Source of the DNA: Sorangium sp025924095 | GTDB lineage: Bacteria > Myxococcota_A > Polyangia > Polyangiales > Polyangiaceae | Assembly (NCBI RefSeq): GCF_051521505.1 | Contig: NZ_CP150356.1 | Location: 7,502,001 to 7,566,000, forward strand | Reading direction: 5' to 3' | DNA length: 64,000 bases | Part shown: positions 26,065 to 35,464 of the stretch, piece by piece | Numbering within the stretch: the first letter of the stretch is position 1 | Layout of the letters: each line of letters begins with the position of its first letter | Notes under the pieces: model-generated | The model's database searches: none | What the model was told of the DNA's origin: nothing | What the model saw: only the letters and a program-made list of their open reading frames with translations | Made by a program: the position numbers and the translations under genes

Positions 26065-28980
26065 ATGCCTCTGGCCGCCCTGCTCCTCTTGCCATTTCTC
26101 GGAAGCGTGCTCACCGCGCTCCTGCCGACGCGGGCACGGTCCGAGCTTGCGGCTTGCGCAGGGTTCGTGTCGGCCGGCGCGGCGGTCTGGGTCATCAGCC
26201 TGTTCCCGCGGGTGCGTGACGGGGGAGTGATCCGCGAGACGATCTCGTGGGTGCCTTCGCTCGGTCTCGATCTGGTCCTTCGGCTCGACGGGTTCGCGTG
26301 GATGTTCGCCGTGCTCATCACGGTCATCGGCGCCCTCGTCTGTCTGTACGCGCGCTACTACATGTCCCCCGAGGATCCGGTGGCGCGCCTGTACGCGTTC
26401 CTCCTCGCGTTCATGGGCGCAATGCTGGGCGTCGTGCTCTCGGGCAACCTCGTTCAGCTCGTCGTCTTCTGGGAGCTCACGAGCCTCGTTTCGTTCCTGC
26501 TCATCGGCTACTGGCATCACCGGGTGGACGCGCAGCGGGGCGCGCGCATGGCGCTCACCGTGACCGGCGCGGGCGGGCTCGCGCTCCTCGGAGGCGTGAT
26601 TGTCCTCGGCCACATCGTCGGCAGCTACGAGCTCGATGTGGCCCTCGCCTCGGGCGACCTCGTGCGGGCACACCCGCTCTACCCAGCCGCGCTCGTCCTC
26701 ATCTTGCTTGGTGCGCTCACCAAGAGCGCTCAGTTCCCGTTTCACTTCTGGCTGCCGCGGGCGATGGCCGCGCCGACGCCGGTGTCCGCCTACCTGCACT
26801 CGGCGACCATGGTGAAGGCGGGCGTATTCCTGCTCGCGCGGCTCTGGCCGGTGCTGTCGGGGACCGAGCTGTGGTTCTGGATCGTCAGCGGCGCGGGCAT
26901 GACGACGCTCCTGCTCGGCGCGTATATCGCGATGTTCCAGCACGATCTGAAGCGCGTGCTCGCCTATTCGACCATCAGCCACCTCGGCCTCATCACGCTC
27001 CTCTTCGGGCTCAACAGCTCGCTCGCCGCCGTCGCCGGCGTGTTCCACATCATGAACCATGCGACGTTCAAGGCCTCGCTGTTCATGGCCGCGGGCGTCG
27101 TCGACCACGAGACCGGGACGCGCGACATTCGTCGCTTGAATGGCCTGATTCGTTCCATGCCTCGCACCGGCGCGCTGGCGCTCGTGGCGAGCGGCGCGAT
27201 GGCCGGCGTGCCGCTGCTCAACGGCTTCCTGTCGAAGGAGATGTTCTTCGCCGAGACGATGTTCTTCTCCGCGCACCCCTCGGTGGAGGTGATGCTCCCG
27301 GTGGTGGCGACGATCGCGGCGATCTTCGCGGTCGTGTACTCGCTGCGCTTTGGCTACGACATCTTCTTCGGCCCGCCGTCGACCGATCTCCCTCGCCAGC
27401 CGGAAGAGGCCCCGCGGTGGATGCGGACACCGATCGAGCTCCTGGTGCTCAGTTGCCTCATCGTCGGCGTCGCGCCGACGCTCTCCATCGGGCCGTCGCT
27501 CGCAGCGGCCGCCCGCCCCGTGGTCGGCGGGACGCTCCCCGAGTACAGCCTCGCCATATGGCACGGCTTCAACCCGCCTTTCGTCATGAGCCTCGTCGCC
27601 ATCGCAGGCGGCGTCCTTGGGTACCTCTGGTTGCGCAAGCATCAGGAGCAGGGGCGACTCCAGGACGCGCCCTTCGTCGGACGGCTCAACGCAAGGCGGC
27701 TGTTCGAGAGCGCGCTGCTCGGGCTCACGCGCCTCTCGCGGAGGGTGCTTCGGCTCGCCGGAACTCGACGACTTCAGACGCAGATGTTCACGATCATCGC
27801 GGTCGCGCTCCTCCTCGCGCTCCTCGCGGCGCGCGGCGTCCCGCTGGAGTGGGGCGACCGGGACCGGCTCCCCGCGTCGCCCGCGTTCGTGCTCTTGTGG
27901 GTCATCGGCGCGGTCTGCGCGGTCGGCGCTGCCGTGATGGCCAAGTTCCACAGGCTGATCGCGATCACCTTGATGGGCGGCGCGGGCCTCGTCACCTGCC
28001 TGACGTTCATGTGGTTCTCGGCGCCCGACCTCGCCCTCACGCAGATCGTCGTGGAGATCATCACCACCATCCTGCTCCTGCTCGGGCTGCGCTGGTTGCC
28101 GATGCGCATCGAAGGAATCTCGAGGCCTGTCACGGCCCGCGACAGGATGCGGCGCGGGCGCGATCTGCTGCTCGCGATCGGCGCCGGCAGCGGCCTCGCC
28201 GCGCTCTCCTATGCCATGCTGACCCGGCCGGCGCCGCACAGCATCTCACCGTTCTTCCTCAGCCGCGCGCTGCCGGAGGGAGGAGGCTCCAACGTCGTCA
28301 ACGTCATGCTCGTCGACTTTCGCGCCTTCGACACGCTCGGCGAGATCACGGTCCTCGGCGCGGTCGCGCTCACGGTCTACGCCCTCCTGCGCCGCTTTCG
28401 ACCGCCCCCGGAGAGCATCGAGCAGCCCCACCAGCAGAGAGCTTTTCCGGCCGACGTCGTCACCGACCTCGTGAAGCCGCGCACCGCCGAGGACGCCGCG
28501 CGCGGATACATGATGGTGCCGGCGGTCATCGCGCGCCTGCTCCTGCCGGTCTCCGTCCTCGTCGCGGCGCACTTCCTTCTTCGTGGGCACAACGAGCCAG
28601 GCGGCGGCTTCGTGGCCGGCCTCGTCGTCGCGATCGCGATGCTCATGCAGTACATGGTCTCGGGGGCGCTCTGGCTGGAGGCGCGCGCGCGCCTCCGTCC
28701 GGTGCGCTGGATCGCCGTTGGACTGCTGCTCGGGGCGATCACGGGCCTTGGCGCGCTCGCCGTCGGCTATCCCTTTCTCACGACGCACACCGCGCATGTC
28801 AGGCTGCCGCTGGTCGGCGAAGTCCACCTGCCGAGCGCCACCTTCTTCGACCTCGGCGTGTTTGCGGTCGTCGTGGGAGCGACGCTCCTCACCCTCACGG
28901 CGCTCGCTCACCAGTCGCTGCGTGCCCACCGGCGACCGACACAGAGCCCGGCGCCGTCGACGAGCGAGGGCACGAGCTAG
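26065..28980 (+). CDS. mrpA: Mrp Na+/H+ antiporter subunit A fused to subunit B
   Basis: First gene of a complete Mrp operon, 971 aa. The N-terminal two thirds is NuoL-like (FWELTSLVSFLLIGYW, FPFHFWLPRAMAAPTPVSAYLHSATMVKAG split around the conserved Lys and His). A domain with the MrpA C-terminal signature WFSAPDLALTQIVVE follows. The MrpB portion occupies about residues 820-971, marked by GHNEPGGGF. The complex exchanges cytoplasmic Na+ for protons across the inner membrane and supports salt and alkali tolerance. A separate mrpB is absent, consistent with the fusion. Confidence 0.95.
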   Translation: MPLAALLLLPFLGSVLTALLPTRARSELAACAGFVSAGAAVWVISLFPRVRDGGVIRETISWVPSLGLDLVLRLDGFAWMFAVLITVIGALVCLYARYYMSPEDPVARLYAFLLAFMGAMLGVVLSGNLVQLVVFWELTSLVSFLLIGYWHHRVDAQRGARMALTVTGAGGLALLGGVIVLGHIVGSYELDVALASGDLVRAHPLYPAALVLILLGALTKSAQFPFHFWLPRAMAAPTPVSAYLHSATMVKAGVFLLARLWPVLSGTELWFWIVSGAGMTTLLLGAYIAMFQHDLKRVLAYSTISHLGLITLLFGLNSSLAAVAGVFHIMNHATFKASLFMAAGVVDHETGTRDIRRLNGLIRSMPRTGALALVASGAMAGVPLLNGFLSKEMFFAETMFFSAHPSVEVMLPVVATIAAIFAVVYSLRFGYDIFFGPPSTDLPRQPEEAPRWMRTPIELLVLSCLIVGVAPTLSIGPSLAAAARPVVGGTLPEYSLAIWHGFNPPFVMSLVAIAGGVLGYLWLRKHQEQGRLQDAPFVGRLNARRLFESALLGLTRLSRRVLRLAGTRRLQTQMFTIIAVALLLALLAARGVPLEWGDRDRLPASPAFVLLWVIGAVCAVGAAVMAKFHRLIAITLMGGAGLVTCLTFMWFSAPDLALTQIVVEIITTILLLLGLRWLPMRIEGISRPVTARDRMRRGRDLLLAIGAGSGLAALSYAMLTRPAPHSISPFFLSRALPEGGGSNVVNVMLVDFRAFDTLGEITVLGAVALTVYALLRRFRPPPESIEQPHQQRAFPADVVTDLVKPRTAEDAARGYMMVPAVIARLLLPVSVLVAAHFLLRGHNEPGGGFVAGLVVAIAMLMQYMVSGALWLEARARLRPVRWIAVGLLLGAITGLGALAVGYPFLTTHTAHVRLPLVGEVHLPSATFFDLGVFAVVVGATLLTLTALAHQSLRAHRRPTQSPAPSTSEGTS

Positions 28981-29325
28981 ATGGAAGCCCTGCTCGCGCT
29001 CGTCATCGGTGTGCTCGGCGGCTCCGGGATCTGGCTCGTGCTGCGCCCGCGAACCTTCCAGGTGATCATGGGGCTCACGTTGCTCTCTTACGCGGTGAAC
29101 CTCTTCATCTTCAGCATGGGGAGCATCTTCATCGACAAGCCACCGCTCGTGCGACCTGGCGTGCCTGCCGATCTTCAGCACTACACGGATCCGATGCCGC
29201 AGTCCCTCGTGCTCACGGCCATCGTGATCGGCTTCGCGACCACGGCGCTCTTCCTCGTCGTGCTCCTCGCTTCGCGCGGCTTCAGCGGCACCGACCACGT
29301 GGATGGAACGAGGGAGGAGCCATGA
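28981..29325 (+). CDS. mrpC: Mrp antiporter subunit C
   Basis: 114-aa NuoK-like subunit with three membrane helices. It starts directly after the mrpA stop and overlaps mrpD by ATGA. Conserved GIWLVLRPRTFQVIMGLTLL and SYAVNLFIF segments and the PLPQALVLTAIVI-like stretch (DPMPQSLVLTAIVIGFA) identify it. Confidence 0.94.
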   Translation: MEALLALVIGVLGGSGIWLVLRPRTFQVIMGLTLLSYAVNLFIFSMGSIFIDKPPLVRPGVPADLQHYTDPMPQSLVLTAIVIGFATTALFLVVLLASRGFSGTDHVDGTREEP

Positions 29326-30977
29326 TCGAGCGCTTCCCGCACCTCATCGTCGCGCCCGTCGTGCTGCCGCTGATGGCGGCGGCCCTGTTGCTCCTGCTCG
29401 GTCAGAAGCGCAAGCGCGCCAAGTCGATCGCCAACGTCGGCGCGGCCTTGGCGGGCCTCCTCGTGGCGCTGGAGATCCTGCGCGGCGCCGACGCCGGCGG
29501 TCCGTCCGGCGCCGCCCGTGTGGTCCTCATGTCGAACTGGGAGGCGCCCTTCGGGATCGTGCTCGTCGCCGACCGGCTCTCTGCGCTCATGCTGGCGCTT
29601 GTCGGGGTGGTGAGCCTCTGCGCCGCCCTCTACGCGGAGGCCGCGTGGGGTCGCGCGGGCGCGTACTTCCATGCGCTCTTCCAGATTCAATTGATGGGGC
29701 TCAACGGCGCCTTTCTCACGGGAGACCTCTTCAACCTCTTCGTGTTCTTCGAGGTGATGCTCGCGGCGTCGTATGGCCTGCATCTTCATGGATCCGGCTG
29801 GCCGCGGGTGCGCTCGGGGCTCCATTACATCGCGGTGAACCTGCTCGCGTCGTCGCTCTTCCTCGTCGGCCTCGCGGTGCTCTACGGCGTCATGGGCACG
29901 CTCTCCATGGCCGACATCGCCGAGAAGATCGCGCTCGTCCCGGCGCGCGATCGCGGGCTCTTGCACGCAGGCGCGGCGGTCCTCGCCGTGGCGTTCCTCA
30001 TCAAGGCGGCGATCTGGCCCCTCAACGCCTGGCTGGTGCCGGCCTACTCGGCCACGAGCGCGCCTGTCGCGGCGCTCTTCGCGCTGATGACCAAGGTGGG
30101 CATCTACGTGCTCATGCGCTTGTCGACGCTGTTCTTCTCCGCGGGCGCTTCAGCGCAGTTCGGCGGGACCGTCCTGCTCTACGCGGGGCTCGCGACAATC
30201 GCCTTCGGCGCGATCGGCCTCATGGCCTCCATGTCCCTCGGGCACATCGCGGGCTTCTCGGTGATCGTGTCGTCGGGGACGCTCCTCGCGTCGCTCGGGA
30301 CGGGGACCCCCGCGGTGACGTCGGCGGCGCTGTTCTACATGCTGAGCGCCACGCTGGCGGTGAGCGCCCTCTTCCTCCTCGTCGAGCTTGTGGAGCGCAT
30401 CGGCTCCGATGGACAGCGGGTGCCGGACCTCGACGTGGAGCCGGGCGAGGACACGAACCTCGATGACGAGGAGGCGCCGCTCGTCGCCCGAGCGTTTCCG
30501 GTGTCCATCGCGCTGCTCGGCCTGGCGTTCATGGTCTGCGCGCTGCTCGTCGCAGGGCTGCCGCCGCTCTCGGGTTTCGTCGCGAAGATGTCGTTGCTGA
30601 CCGCCCTCCTGTCGCCCCGAGGGGGCGGCCCCGCGAGCGCCGGCGCCCCCGTCCCGCCCGCCGCGTGGATCTTCTTTGGGCTGCTGCTCCTCTCGGGGCT
30701 CGCGGCCACCATCTCCCTCGCGAGGGCGGGCATTCGATACTTCTGGTCGTCGGGTGGGCGGCTCCCGCCCCGCTTGAAGGCCGTCGAGGCCGCCTCTCTC
30801 CTCGGCCTCATCCTCTGCTGCATCTTGCTCACGCTGTTCGCTGAGCCGGTCCTGCGCACCACGAGCGCGACAGCCGCTGGATTGCACTCGCCGAAGGCGT
30901 ACATCGAGGCCGTCCTGTCGATGAGGCCTCGTCCGGGCCCGACGCGTCCCGTGATCGACGAGGAGGAGGCGCCGTGA
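29322..30977 (+). CDS. mrpD: Mrp antiporter subunit D
   Basis: 551-aa NuoM/N-like proton-translocating subunit with about 14 membrane helices. Identifying segments: TGDLFNLFVFFEVMLAASYG with the conserved Glu, and FLIKAAIWPLNAWLVPAYSA with the conserved Lys. The start at 29322 overlaps the mrpC stop (ATGA) and has GGGAGGAG upstream. A hydrophilic acidic loop near residues 365-390 (EPGEDTNLDDEEAP) is longer than in typical family members and may be lineage-specific. Confidence 0.95.
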   Translation: MIERFPHLIVAPVVLPLMAAALLLLLGQKRKRAKSIANVGAALAGLLVALEILRGADAGGPSGAARVVLMSNWEAPFGIVLVADRLSALMLALVGVVSLCAALYAEAAWGRAGAYFHALFQIQLMGLNGAFLTGDLFNLFVFFEVMLAASYGLHLHGSGWPRVRSGLHYIAVNLLASSLFLVGLAVLYGVMGTLSMADIAEKIALVPARDRGLLHAGAAVLAVAFLIKAAIWPLNAWLVPAYSATSAPVAALFALMTKVGIYVLMRLSTLFFSAGASAQFGGTVLLYAGLATIAFGAIGLMASMSLGHIAGFSVIVSSGTLLASLGTGTPAVTSAALFYMLSATLAVSALFLLVELVERIGSDGQRVPDLDVEPGEDTNLDDEEAPLVARAFPVSIALLGLAFMVCALLVAGLPPLSGFVAKMSLLTALLSPRGGGPASAGAPVPPAAWIFFGLLLLSGLAATISLARAGIRYFWSSGGRLPPRLKAVEAASLLGLILCCILLTLFAEPVLRTTSATAAGLHSPKAYIEAVLSMRPRPGPTRPVIDEEEAP

Positions 30978-31471
30978 CCTTCCTCGGGAAGCTCGTGCCC
31001 GCGCCGCTGCTGTCCGCCGCTCTGTTCGCGTTGTGGCTGGCGCTCGCGCGCTCCACGAGCGTGGGCCAGGTCGTCCTCGGGCTAGGGCTCGCGCTGGCGG
31101 TGCCGCTCCTCACCTCGACCCTGCGACTGACGAATGTCCGGGTGCGGCGACCGCTGGTCGTCGTGCGCTTCATCCTGAGGGTCGGCTACGACGTCTTGCT
31201 CTCGAACTTCGAGGTCGCCTGGGACGTTGTCAGGTGGCGATGGCGGCGACCGCGGTCGAAGTTCGTGATCGTGCCCCTCGATCTGCGCGACCCCCTCGGG
31301 CTGGCCGCGTTATCCATGGTGACGACCGTGGTTCCGGGCACCGTGTGGTCGGAGCTCGCGCTCGATCGCCGCGCGCTCTTGCTGCACGTGTGGAATGTCG
31401 GTGATGAAGGCGCCTTCGTCGCCCGTTTCAAGGCTCGCTACGAGGAGCCTCTCAGGGAGATCTTCGAATGA
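30974..31471 (+). CDS. mrpE: Mrp antiporter subunit E
   Basis: 165-aa membrane subunit. The GTG start at 30974 overlaps the mrpD stop. The family motif is seen in MVTTVVPGTVWSEL, preceded by the FVIVPLDLRDPLGLAALS segment. MrpE helps assembly and activity of the antiporter complex. Confidence 0.93.
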   Translation: MTFLGKLVPAPLLSAALFALWLALARSTSVGQVVLGLGLALAVPLLTSTLRLTNVRVRRPLVVVRFILRVGYDVLLSNFEVAWDVVRWRWRRPRSKFVIVPLDLRDPLGLAALSMVTTVVPGTVWSELALDRRALLLHVWNVGDEGAFVARFKARYEEPLREIFE

Positions 31472-31746
31472 GCGCACTTCTGTCCGGCGCAATTGCCTTC
31501 GCGCTCGGCTGCTACGCCGTCGCGTCGGTCCTGGTGGTCATCAGGCTGATCCGGGGGCCGCGGGCGCAGGATCGCGTGTTCGCGCTCGACTTGCTCTACT
31601 TCCACGCGATGCTGGTCATGCTGGTGCTCGGTATTCGTCACCGGAGCGACACGTACTTCGAAGCCGCGCTGTTGATCGCGCTCTTCAGCTTCGTGAGCTC
31701 ATCCGCGATGGCGAAGTTCATCCTGCGCGGGGAGGTGATTGAATGA
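31468..31746 (+). CDS. mrpF: Mrp antiporter subunit F
   Basis: 92-aa subunit with three membrane helices and the conserved LIRGPRAQDRVFALDLL segment. It overlaps mrpE and mrpG by four bases at each end. Confidence 0.93.
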   Translation: MSALLSGAIAFALGCYAVASVLVVIRLIRGPRAQDRVFALDLLYFHAMLVMLVLGIRHRSDTYFEAALLIALFSFVSSSAMAKFILRGEVIE

Positions 31747-32096
31747 ACCAGCTCCCCCTCTGGGTCGAGGCGGCGGTCGCTGCGCTGCTCGTGTTGAGCG
31801 GCCTGTTCGTGGTCATCTCCGCGTTCGGGTTCCTGCGCCTGCCGGACTTCTTCCTGCGCATGCATCCCCCCGCGCTGGCGTACACCTTCGGCAGCTGGTG
31901 CGTGACGCTGGCGAGCATCCTCTACTTCTCGATGATCGAGTCCCAGCTCGTGCTGCACCCGTGGCTCATCATCATCACGCTCTCCATCACGGTCCCTGTG
32001 ACCACGCTGCTCCTGGCACGCGTGGCGCTGTTCCGCCGCCGCGCCGCGGGAGCAGCCGACACTCCGCCTCCGCTCACGCTACGCCGCGACGCCTGA
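31743..32096 (+). CDS. mrpG: Mrp antiporter subunit G
   Basis: 117-aa last subunit of the operon, with three membrane helices. The family motif is FGFLRLPDFFLRMHPPALAY, with a conserved Gly-rich first helix. It ends 21 bp before the convergent ribA gene, so the two transcripts must end in a very short shared space. Confidence 0.93.
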   Translation: MNQLPLWVEAAVAALLVLSGLFVVISAFGFLRLPDFFLRMHPPALAYTFGSWCVTLASILYFSMIESQLVLHPWLIIITLSITVPVTTLLLARVALFRRRAAGAADTPPPLTLRRDA

Positions 32097-32117
32097 GGGC
32101 GGCTCGAGGCCGGGAGG

Positions 32118-32804
32118 CTACTCGGCGTCGCCGGCCGCGGCGCTCTCGGCGACCGCGCCGTCGCGCAGCGACGGGATGGTGTGACCCATCCGGAGGCGCT
32201 TCGCCTCGAGGTAGGGCGCGGAGAACGGGTTGGCCGGGACGAGGACCGGCGAGCGCGAGGAGATCCGCACGCCGAGCGCGCTGAGCCCCTCCACCTTGTC
32301 CGGGTTGTTCGTGAGGAGCCGGATCGACTCGATGCCGAGGTGGTCGATCATCGCGGCGGCGGGCTCGTAGCCGCGGGCGTCGTCGGGCAGCCCCAGGATG
32401 CGGTTCGCGTCGACCGTGTCGTGGCCGAACGCCTGGAGCTGGTACGCGCGGATCTTGTTGGCGAGCCCGATGCCGCGCCCCTCCTGCCGCAGGTAGAGCA
32501 CGACGCCGAGCCCGCGGCGGCCGATCTCGGCCTGGGACGCCTCGAGCTGCTCGCGGCAGTCGCACTTCAGCGAGCCGAACACCTCGCTCGTGAGGCACTC
32601 GGAGTGGACGCGGAGGGTGACGTCCGACTTGCCCCGCACGTCGCCCATGATCAGGGCGACGTGATCGGGCGAGAGCCCCTGCTCGTGGGTCGTCGTTCCA
32701 CCCCAGTGGAACACAAGCATCTGGAAGACGCCGTGCTTGGTCGGCACGGGCGCCTGGGCGCGAATATCGAGCTGAGGCCGGATCGCCGTCGTCGGGACGT
32801 ACAT
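32118..32804 (-). CDS. ribA: GTP cyclohydrolase II
   Basis: First enzyme of riboflavin synthesis, 228 aa; converts GTP to the 2,5-diamino pyrimidinone phosphate, formate and pyrophosphate. Zinc ligands Cys70, Cys81 and Cys83 (SECLTSEVFGSLKCDC) and the GTP-binding/catalytic LRQEGRGIGLANKIRAYQLQ are intact. The start at 32804 has AGGAG upstream. It is a stand-alone RibA without a fused RibB domain. No riboflavin neighbours or FMN riboswitch were seen in the 390 bp upstream. Confidence 0.95.
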   Translation of the reverse strand: MYVPTTAIRPQLDIRAQAPVPTKHGVFQMLVFHWGGTTTHEQGLSPDHVALIMGDVRGKSDVTLRVHSECLTSEVFGSLKCDCREQLEASQAEIGRRGLGVVLYLRQEGRGIGLANKIRAYQLQAFGHDTVDANRILGLPDDARGYEPAAAMIDHLGIESIRLLTNNPDKVEGLSALGVRISSRSPVLVPANPFSAPYLEAKRLRMGHTIPSLRDGAVAESAAAGDAE

Positions 32805-32995
32805 CTCGCTCTCCTGGTGGAGGAGTCCTGGGTCTCGTGTCAAGCAAGGTGCGACGCGTCGAGCCTGCCCGCTTGCCCTGCCGATGTCCGGCCACCCCTG
32901 AAGGCGGCATCCATCAAGTAGCGTAAGCGCCGAACAGGGACAAGCGAAGCTGTCAAGATGTTGCTCTGCGGACATACCGGGAGCCATCCGACAGA

Positions 32996-33030
32996 CGCAG
33001 CGCAGCGCAGCGCAGCGCAGCGCAGCGCAG
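32996..33030. repeat. CGCAG pentanucleotide tandem array
   Basis: Seven perfect CGCAG units in a row. It lies in a gene-free stretch upstream of ribA. Arrays of this kind are prone to length change by slippage. Confidence 0.9.
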
Positions 33031-33043
33031 CGCGGTCGCCGGT

Positions 33044-33193
33044 CTAGCCGAGGTCCCGCGCGAGCTGAGCGGCGAGCAGGCGCGCCACCGCCGGGAGGGC
33101 GAAGGGCCAGGCGTAGCGGAGGGTGACCGACGGGTGCTCGGCGCGGAGCCGCGCGATGGCCTCGGGCCGAGGCGCCTCGGCGCCGCGCGCTCC
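33044..33193 (-). pseudogene. C-terminal coding remnant, possibly a CbiX/sirohydrochlorin chelatase
   Basis: In the same frame as, and directly after, the acyl-CoA dehydrogenase stop, a coding-like stretch of about 49 codons ends at TAG (33044-33046). It includes ARLRAEHPSVTLRYAWPF and ARLLAAQLARDL, resembling the C-terminus of CbiX-type chelatases. There is no start codon and no N-terminal part. Third codon positions are nearly all G or C. The family match is tentative. Confidence 0.35.
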
Positions 33194-34996
33194 TCAGAAC
33201 CACTCCGGTCGCATCCTGGCGTACGCGTCGTCGCCCGAGCGGCAGAGCGCCGCGAGCGCCTCGACCCGCGGCAGCTCCGTCGAGAACCAGTACTGCGCCG
33301 CGCACAGCTTGCCCTCGTAAAAGCCGGCCGGCGAGGCCCCCCGGGCCAGCCCCTCCCGGGCCGCCGCGGCCATCGCGAGCCACTGCCAGGCGACCACGAG
33401 GACCGAGACGAGCTCCAGGTAGTCCGCGCTGTGCCGCAGCATCCGCTCGACGTCGCCGCGCATCCCGGCCTCCGCGAGGTGGGCCGTCAGCTCGCCGAGC
33501 AGCGACATCGACGCGCCGAGGCGCTCGCCCCACGCGGGCTCGACCCCGGCCCGCTGCGCGCGGCCGATCGCCTGCTCGACCTCGCCGCCGAGCGCCAGGA
33601 GCGCCGCGCCGCCCCCGGCCACGACCTTGCGGCCGAGGAGGTCGAGGCCCTGGATCCCCGTCGTCCCCTCGTGGATCGAGTTGAGCTTCTGGTCCCGGAG
33701 CCACGCCTCCGGGAGGTACTCGCTCGAATAGCCGTAGCCGCCGTGGACCTGGAGGGCGAGGGCGTTCGACTCGAAGCCCTTCTCGGCGGGGAAGGTCTTG
33801 GCGATGGGGGTGAGCAGGTCGAGGAGCCGCTGCGCGCGCTCCCGCTCCGCCGCGTCGGCGGCGTGCGCCGCGAGATCGGCGTACCGCGCCGTCGTGGCGA
33901 GCAGCGCGAGGCTGCCCTCCACGATGGCCTTCTGCCGGAGCAGCATCCGGCGCACGTCGGCGTGCTCGAGGATCGGCACCTGCGGCGCCGCCGGGTCCTT
34001 CGCGCCGAGCCGCCGGCCCTGCGGCCGGACGAGCGCATAGCCGAGCGCCTCGTGGTAGGCCGCCGAGGCGGTGGCCGCGCCGTTCACGCCCACCATGATC
34101 CGGGCCTCGTTCATCATCTGGAACATGTAGGCGATGCCCTGGTGGGGGCTGCCCACGAGGTAGCCGTGGCAGTCGCCCCGCTCGCCGAAGCTCATCGCCA
34201 GGCTCGGGAGCCCGCGCCAGCCGATCTTGTGGATCACGCCGGCGACCTCGACGTCGTTCGGGACGAGCTGCCCGCCCTCGGGCCGCCGCTTGGGGACGGC
34301 GAACAGGCTCACCCCCTTGATGCCCTGCGGCGCGCCCTCGATGCGGGCCAGCACGAGGTGGACGATGTTCTCGGTGAGGTCGTGATCGCCGCCCGAGATG
34401 AAGATCTTCGACCCGCGGACGAGGTAGTGCCCGGCCTGGGTCGGCTCGGCGCGCGTCTGCACGTCGGCCAGGCTCGAGCCGGCCTGGGGCTCGGTGAGCG
34501 CCATGGACCCGGTCCACTCGCCGGCATACATCCGGGTCATGAAGGCGGACCTCAGGGCGTCGTCGCCGAACGCCTCGATCAGGTGCGCCGCCCCGGTCGT
34601 CAGCCCGAGGTAGCCGCACGCGCTCAGGTTGGCCGCCTGCAGGTAGGCGCCGGCGAGCGTGGCGACGACGAGCGGCAGCTGCTGGCCTCCCACCGCGGCC
34701 GGCCGCGTCGCGGTGAGCATCCCGAGCTCGACCATCGGCCGGAAGACCTGCTTGAGGGCGGGGTGCACCGTGACGGCGCCGCCCTCGAAGCGCGGCGGAG
34801 ACGCGTCCACCGGCCTGTAGGTCGGGAACAGCACCTCCCGCGCGAACCGCCGGCAGCTCTGGAGGTAGAGGTCGAACGTCTCCCGCGCGTGATCGGCGAA
34901 ATAGGGGAGCTCGCAGAGGCGCGGCGCGTCGAGCACCTCGTAGAGGAGGAACTCGACGTCGCGGTCGTTGAGCAGCGGGTTCTGCGCAGGGGTCAT
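33194..34996 (-). CDS. Acyl-CoA dehydrogenase, long (about 600-aa) form
   Basis: FAD-dependent acyl-CoA dehydrogenase of 600 aa, longer than the 380-aa classical enzymes and similar to the DmdC/AcdA-like branch with an extra C-terminal domain. Flavin and substrate segments: GSMALTEPQAGSSLADVQT, and SKIFISGGDHDLTENIVHLV. The catalytic Glu is in SIHEGTTGIQGLDLLGRKV. The ATG at 34996 gives the expected short N-terminus. It likely catalyses a beta-oxidation-type alpha,beta-dehydrogenation. It could use CoA esters made by the acyl-CoA synthetase at 15199-17034, though the genes are not linked. Confidence 0.94.
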   Translation of the reverse strand: MTPAQNPLLNDRDVEFLLYEVLDAPRLCELPYFADHARETFDLYLQSCRRFAREVLFPTYRPVDASPPRFEGGAVTVHPALKQVFRPMVELGMLTATRPAAVGGQQLPLVVATLAGAYLQAANLSACGYLGLTTGAAHLIEAFGDDALRSAFMTRMYAGEWTGSMALTEPQAGSSLADVQTRAEPTQAGHYLVRGSKIFISGGDHDLTENIVHLVLARIEGAPQGIKGVSLFAVPKRRPEGGQLVPNDVEVAGVIHKIGWRGLPSLAMSFGERGDCHGYLVGSPHQGIAYMFQMMNEARIMVGVNGAATASAAYHEALGYALVRPQGRRLGAKDPAAPQVPILEHADVRRMLLRQKAIVEGSLALLATTARYADLAAHAADAAERERAQRLLDLLTPIAKTFPAEKGFESNALALQVHGGYGYSSEYLPEAWLRDQKLNSIHEGTTGIQGLDLLGRKVVAGGGAALLALGGEVEQAIGRAQRAGVEPAWGERLGASMSLLGELTAHLAEAGMRGDVERMLRHSADYLELVSVLVVAWQWLAMAAAAREGLARGASPAGFYEGKLCAAQYWFSTELPRVEALAALCRSGDDAYARMRPEWF

Positions 34997-35464
34997 GGGG
35001 TGCTTCGTCGGCTCCGACCGGTCCGCTGAGGTGAGGCCATCGCCCGAGGATAGCGCGGGCCACGCGAGACGGGATCCCCCGAGCTCCGGCGCTCCAGGAC
35101 GCAGCCCCCCGCGTCCTGGACGCAGCATCTCCCTCCTCGACGGCGCGACGCCCTCGCGGCATCGCGTTCTTGCGCTCTCGCAGCGGCGGTCGGGGGCTCT
35201 CGCCGATTCGCGCTGGCGTCGGCCACTCAGGCAAGCTTGGGGAGGAGCTCACTTCTTCTCATGCGCGAGAGGCCTCGCGCGACATCGCCGCACGCGAGGC
35301 AGGCGTGCGCCGCCTACACATGGAACGTCCCTTGCTGAACTGACCATGGACCATGGACCACGGACCACGGCATTGCCCCTCATCCATGGATCACCGAGTC
35401 GGTGACGAGATCGCGCGCGTCTCGCGCTCGTCACCGGACCCGATCGAATCAGCACGGAGGATCT
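34997..35464. other. Intergenic region between divergent genes
   Basis: 468 bp with no convincing gene. Around 35343-35370 there is a short run of imperfect ATGGACC/ACGGACC direct repeats, each containing small palindromes. Promoters for both the dehydrogenase (minus) and the lipoprotein (plus) must lie here. None was identified. Confidence 0.5.

Larger units (their letters stand above)
32805..33193. other. Intergenic region upstream of ribA
   Basis: 389 bp between ribA and the acyl-CoA dehydrogenase gene, both on the minus strand. It holds the ribA leader, the CGCAG pentamer array and a short coding remnant, both listed separately. No intact gene is seen. Confidence 0.6.

Noticed and set aside
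26247..29321. Open frame leading into mrpD
   Set aside because: It is an out-of-frame shadow of mrpA and mrpC; mrpD starts at 29322 in the ATGA overlap.
35343..35370. ATGGACC/ACGGACC repeats as an operator
   Set aside because: Short, imperfect and of a type that occurs widely as low-complexity sequence; no flanking promoter was recognised.
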